The notes under the pieces are model-generated. The model ran no database searches. It saw only the letters and a list, made by a program, of their open reading frames with translations, and was not told where the DNA came from. Below, piece after piece: positions 60,983 through 64,000 of a DNA stretch of 64,000 nucleotides. Position 1 is the first letter of the stretch, and each line of letters begins with the position of its first letter. Source of the stretch: Odontesthes bonariensis (Eukaryota > Chordata > Actinopteri > Atheriniformes > Atherinopsidae); contig NC_134510.1 in assembly GCF_027942865.1 (NCBI RefSeq), forward strand, positions 37,317,663 to 37,381,662, in the 5' to 3' direction. The translations under genes and the position numbers were made by a program.

Positions 60983-61650
60983 GGCTAACAAAAGAGTGTG
61001 TGAGACAAAGACAGGGGAAAGAGACTGGAGAAACAGCACCCGTGCCACCTCCTCCTCGCCCCCTCCTCCTTCCAATCCCCCTCTTTGCGCTAGTCCCTCC
61101 CATAGACCGCCCCCCTCTCTCTCCATCCGCCTGGCTCGGTACTGTAGTCTCTCTCCGAGCTCTGGTTAAACGGGACGCAAGGCCGTCTGCGCGCTATGGG
61201 GCTGGGCGAAGCGTTGCTCCACCCAGTCTGGTTTACACCGCTCCCCTCCTCGCCGAGACACAAAACGAGCCGCCCTCCCGTTGTACCATTCCGTCTCAGG
61301 TTCGCGAGCATGTGGCAGCCCACACCGAGCCGCCTCCCGTCTCCTATAGAAAGCAGGAGAAGAGAAAAAAACAGCACCACCGCCACAGTTCCGCTCCGGC
61401 GGCGCAGTCGCCTGAACGCAGACGCGCTCCTGCCGTAGAGCTGCAGCATTTTTTCCCCCCAGACTTATGTAAGAACAGCCATCCAGGATGTAAACAGTTG
61501 CGTGTTTAAAGGCGCAAGAGCAGCGCGCACATGGTCACAGTTGTGCCCGATGAAAAGATGATGTCAACTTTTACGATGAGGGGGCAAAAAAACGGCGGCT
61601 CCCGCATGCGGCGGGCGGGCGGGCGGGCGGAGCGCCTCACTTAAACTGGA
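60600..61650 (-). promoter_or_regulatory. mex3a: mex3a CpG-rich promoter and 5' UTR
   Basis: CpG-dense sequence covers mex3a exon 1 and extends about 650 bp upstream, ending in a GGCGGGCGGGCGGGCGG run near 61610-61630. No TATA box recognised. The position and composition fit a CpG-island promoter. Confidence 0.55.
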
Positions 61651-63371
61651 GGGGGAGCGGAGTTAGTGGCATTTTTCCTTTTTTTCTGTCTTTTTTTAGG
61701 GGGGTTGGGTGGGGGGGTCCGCCCACCTCCTCGTAGCCGTGCTTTGCGGCAGGTCACCGCGCCGTTGTCTCTGGCGCCGTTGCGCATGAGGATGTTATGT
61801 ATAGGAGGCAAAGGGGGTGTCTGGGGTGGGAGAGGTGGGGTGGGGGGGCTGTATACGAGGAGGAGAAGAGAAAGGGAGTTGTCAGACAGGCGTTGCAGAC
61901 CCTATGCGGTGGGGGAAACATCAGTAAAGCCCTCGCACATATCCCGTTTGGACAAACAAAAAAAAAAAAAAAAAAAAAGGTTTTGCAGCAGCTCCGGTGA
62001 ACAAAGAACCGCGCCGCTCGTTCCGCGCACAGACTCCCCAACATGTCCTCGACTGAAGCCACGCCGACGGCATGCTCCCACTAGCTGGTCCGACACAAAG
62101 ATCCCAACTGCAGTGATGGAAATTACAATTATCCCCAGTGTTATATAAGCTCTTTGTGTGGGTTTCCTCTCACGCGCGGAATAAAGCAAAGTACCTGCAA
62201 CTTAAATGTTATTAAACAACCTGTGAAAGGAAATAAGATTAAAAAAAAATGTGTTTGTTTTTTCAAAATTCAAAATTCTTTTTGCAGCAAAAAAACAAAA
62301 GAAAAGAAAAGCTTTTCAGAAATGTTGGAGCTGGTGTGGAAATTACAATGCAGTGCTGAGCAACAACTGATGTCTGTGTTTTCAGCTCCCTGCAAGTGTC
62401 GGTCCAACTCAAGCTTCTGTGCATATGCACGCTGAGATGTAAGGCCGCCTGCGAGGGAAACTCTGGAGATGCTCAACAGCTTCCACATTTCCCCCCAAAA
62501 ATTCCTTCAAATGTTTAAAAGATATAGTGATCAAGTTTGCAGCTGGTGCACCTGGAGCTGAAACAAAGCGCTGATGAGGGAGATATCTCGGTGTGTGTTT
62601 TTTGGTATTCCCAGAGGAGCTGTTGGATTCACTCTGCAGGTTGTTTGTGCATTCAGGCCTATCCTTTAATTGAAATGTATTATTCTCTATCGTATGTTGG
62701 CTTTTTCCCACTGTAACAACTCTAATAACACAAACAAAAACACACACAAACACACACAGTCTTCCACGACAGCATGAATATTTTAGCTTTTTCCAGTGAG
62801 AGGAACTGTTTGCCTTTCAATAACACACAGAACGGGGCAATAATAATAATAATAATATCCCAGGTTTCCTCTGAAAACAGGAACAGCATCACTGTTGTGA
62901 TGAGATGTTGCCACAAAGGTAGAGCACGTGTATTTACATGCATAATCAAAGTCTAGACGCGCTCTCTGGGTGCCAATCAGGACGGGGCTGGTTCCCCGTG
63001 GGTGTGTTGCAGATGAGGAAGACTCCTGGTATGAGGTCAGGATTAAAACAACCCCCCCCCACACACACACACTCTGAATCCAGCCAATAACATGGATAAA
63101 AAAAAAAAAAAAACAACAGCAGGAGGAGGAGAGCGGGATGGTGGCGAGGCCGGAGAGCCCGGGACAGGCCTCCAAATGTGTCCAAGAGGTCGTCTGGCTC
63201 CATTAAAGGGGGTCCGCTGGGAGCCCCAATCAATGGAAGAGCATGGATCTGGGATAGTGTTTCCCCCTCTTCCACGCTCCTCTCTGCCTGGATCTGTGAG
63301 TTCTGAGCAGCCTGAGCACCACCTCATTTTTACGGCCGACTCTGGTCTGGTTTCCATTCAGACCCGCTGCC
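61651..63371. other. Intergenic sequence upstream of mex3a
   Basis: No gene recognised. Poly(A) runs at about 61959-61978 and 63098-63112, and short CA and AAT tracts. Nothing else stands out. Confidence 0.5.
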
Positions 63372-63379
63372 CACACTCT

Positions 63380-64000
63380 CAGAAACAGGGGTACAGATTG
63401 TACCTTTAGGGGTACAGTACGAGTCCTTTTTTTGTCCCCTGAGGTACAATCTATACTAATGTACCCCCTACGCCTCTCAGAAAATAAAGTACAGAATTGT
63501 ACCTTTAGGGGTACGATGGCTTGTCGCTGGGGCAGTACCCTCAGAAGGTATAGTTTTGTACCCTTGTGGTTTGTACCTTACAGAGACCGATCTTGTACCT
63601 CTGTTGGCAATTTTGTTCCCTTATACTGAAGTAGCCTAACACAGACTGTCTATTGTACCCCAGCATGTAGAAAAGAGGTACATATATGTACCTTTTACCA
63701 CTTGAGGACATATATTAAGTACCTTTTGGACCATCAAAAAGGTACATATAGGTACCTTTAGGTCCAATAATTAACCCTAGGGGGTACATTAGTATATAGA
63801 TTGTACCTCAGGGGACAAAAAAGGACTCGTACTGTACGCTTATTTCTGATAATTAACCCCTATAGGGTTAATTATTGGACCTAAAGGTACATATATGTAC
63901 CTTTTTTTCTACATGCTGGGGTACAATAGACAGTCTGTGTTAGGCTACTTCAGTATAAGGGAACAAAATTGCCACCAGAGGTACAAGATTGGTCTCTGTA
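63380..64000. mobile_element. GTACC-rich foldback element, runs off the window
   Basis: It has multiple inverted arms: 63419-63470 with 63779-63836, 63580-63697 with 63882-64000, and a small pair TAGGTCCAATAATTAACCC (63759) with GGGTTAATTATTGGACCTA (63864). Units carry GGTACATATATGTACC palindromes. No coding sequence. The right end is outside the window. Confidence 0.75.

Overview
This is vertebrate nuclear DNA, and almost certainly from a teleost fish. Three genes have GT-AG introns that join in frame. The intergenic and intronic sequence is packed with fish-type transposons: hAT MITEs, TTAA-flanked foldback elements, a Gypsy retrotransposon, Tc1, L1 tails and tRNA-derived SINEs. The species cannot be named from sequence alone. 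All gene calls come from reading translations and splice sites by eye; no database search was run.

Gene layout, left to right. (1) The last coding exon of lamtor2 (+, 1342-1398) with its 3' UTR. (2) rab25 (+, five coding exons, 3992-27735, 208 aa), a Rab11-family GTPase with the Rab25 hallmark Leu in place of the switch-II Gln. (3) A second Rab11-family gene, Rab11A-like (+, five coding exons, 32287-47030, 216 aa), with the normal Gln. It has internal exons of exactly the same length and phase as rab25. (4) mex3a (-, two coding exons, 60982-55503, 525 aa), an RNA-binding E3-type protein with two KH domains and a RING finger. It converges on the Rab11A-like gene, with predicted poly(A) signals about 150 bp apart. 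LAMTOR2, RAB25 and MEX3A are also neighbours on human 1q22, so the block is ancient. The Rab11A-like gene between rab25 and mex3a is the part that, from memory, has no human counterpart at this locus.

The genes share a membrane-trafficking theme: Lamtor2 is a Ragulator scaffold on late endosomes and lysosomes, and Rab25 and Rab11 act on recycling endosomes. Mex3a is a post-transcriptional regulator. Nothing in the sequence shows co-regulation beyond proximity and candidate CTCF motifs at 3660 and 43285 (+) and 59573 (-).

The rab25 introns are the striking region. Intron 1 (13.5 kb) holds two 410-bp terminal-inverted-repeat elements (one split by a decayed Gypsy element with a 4-bp target duplication), a Tc1 fragment, two TTAA foldback elements and a hAT element carrying a transposase zinc-finger fragment plus a SINE. 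Intron 2 holds a hAT element with a perfect 8-bp target duplication whose inside has grown into about 72 copies of a 32-bp repeat; it ends 38 bp before exon 3. The Rab11A-like gene has its own 46-bp x ~39 minisatellite just before its last exon. By contrast, 48.4-55.5 kb, downstream of mex3a, is nearly free of recognisable transposons and is probably a long 3' UTR.
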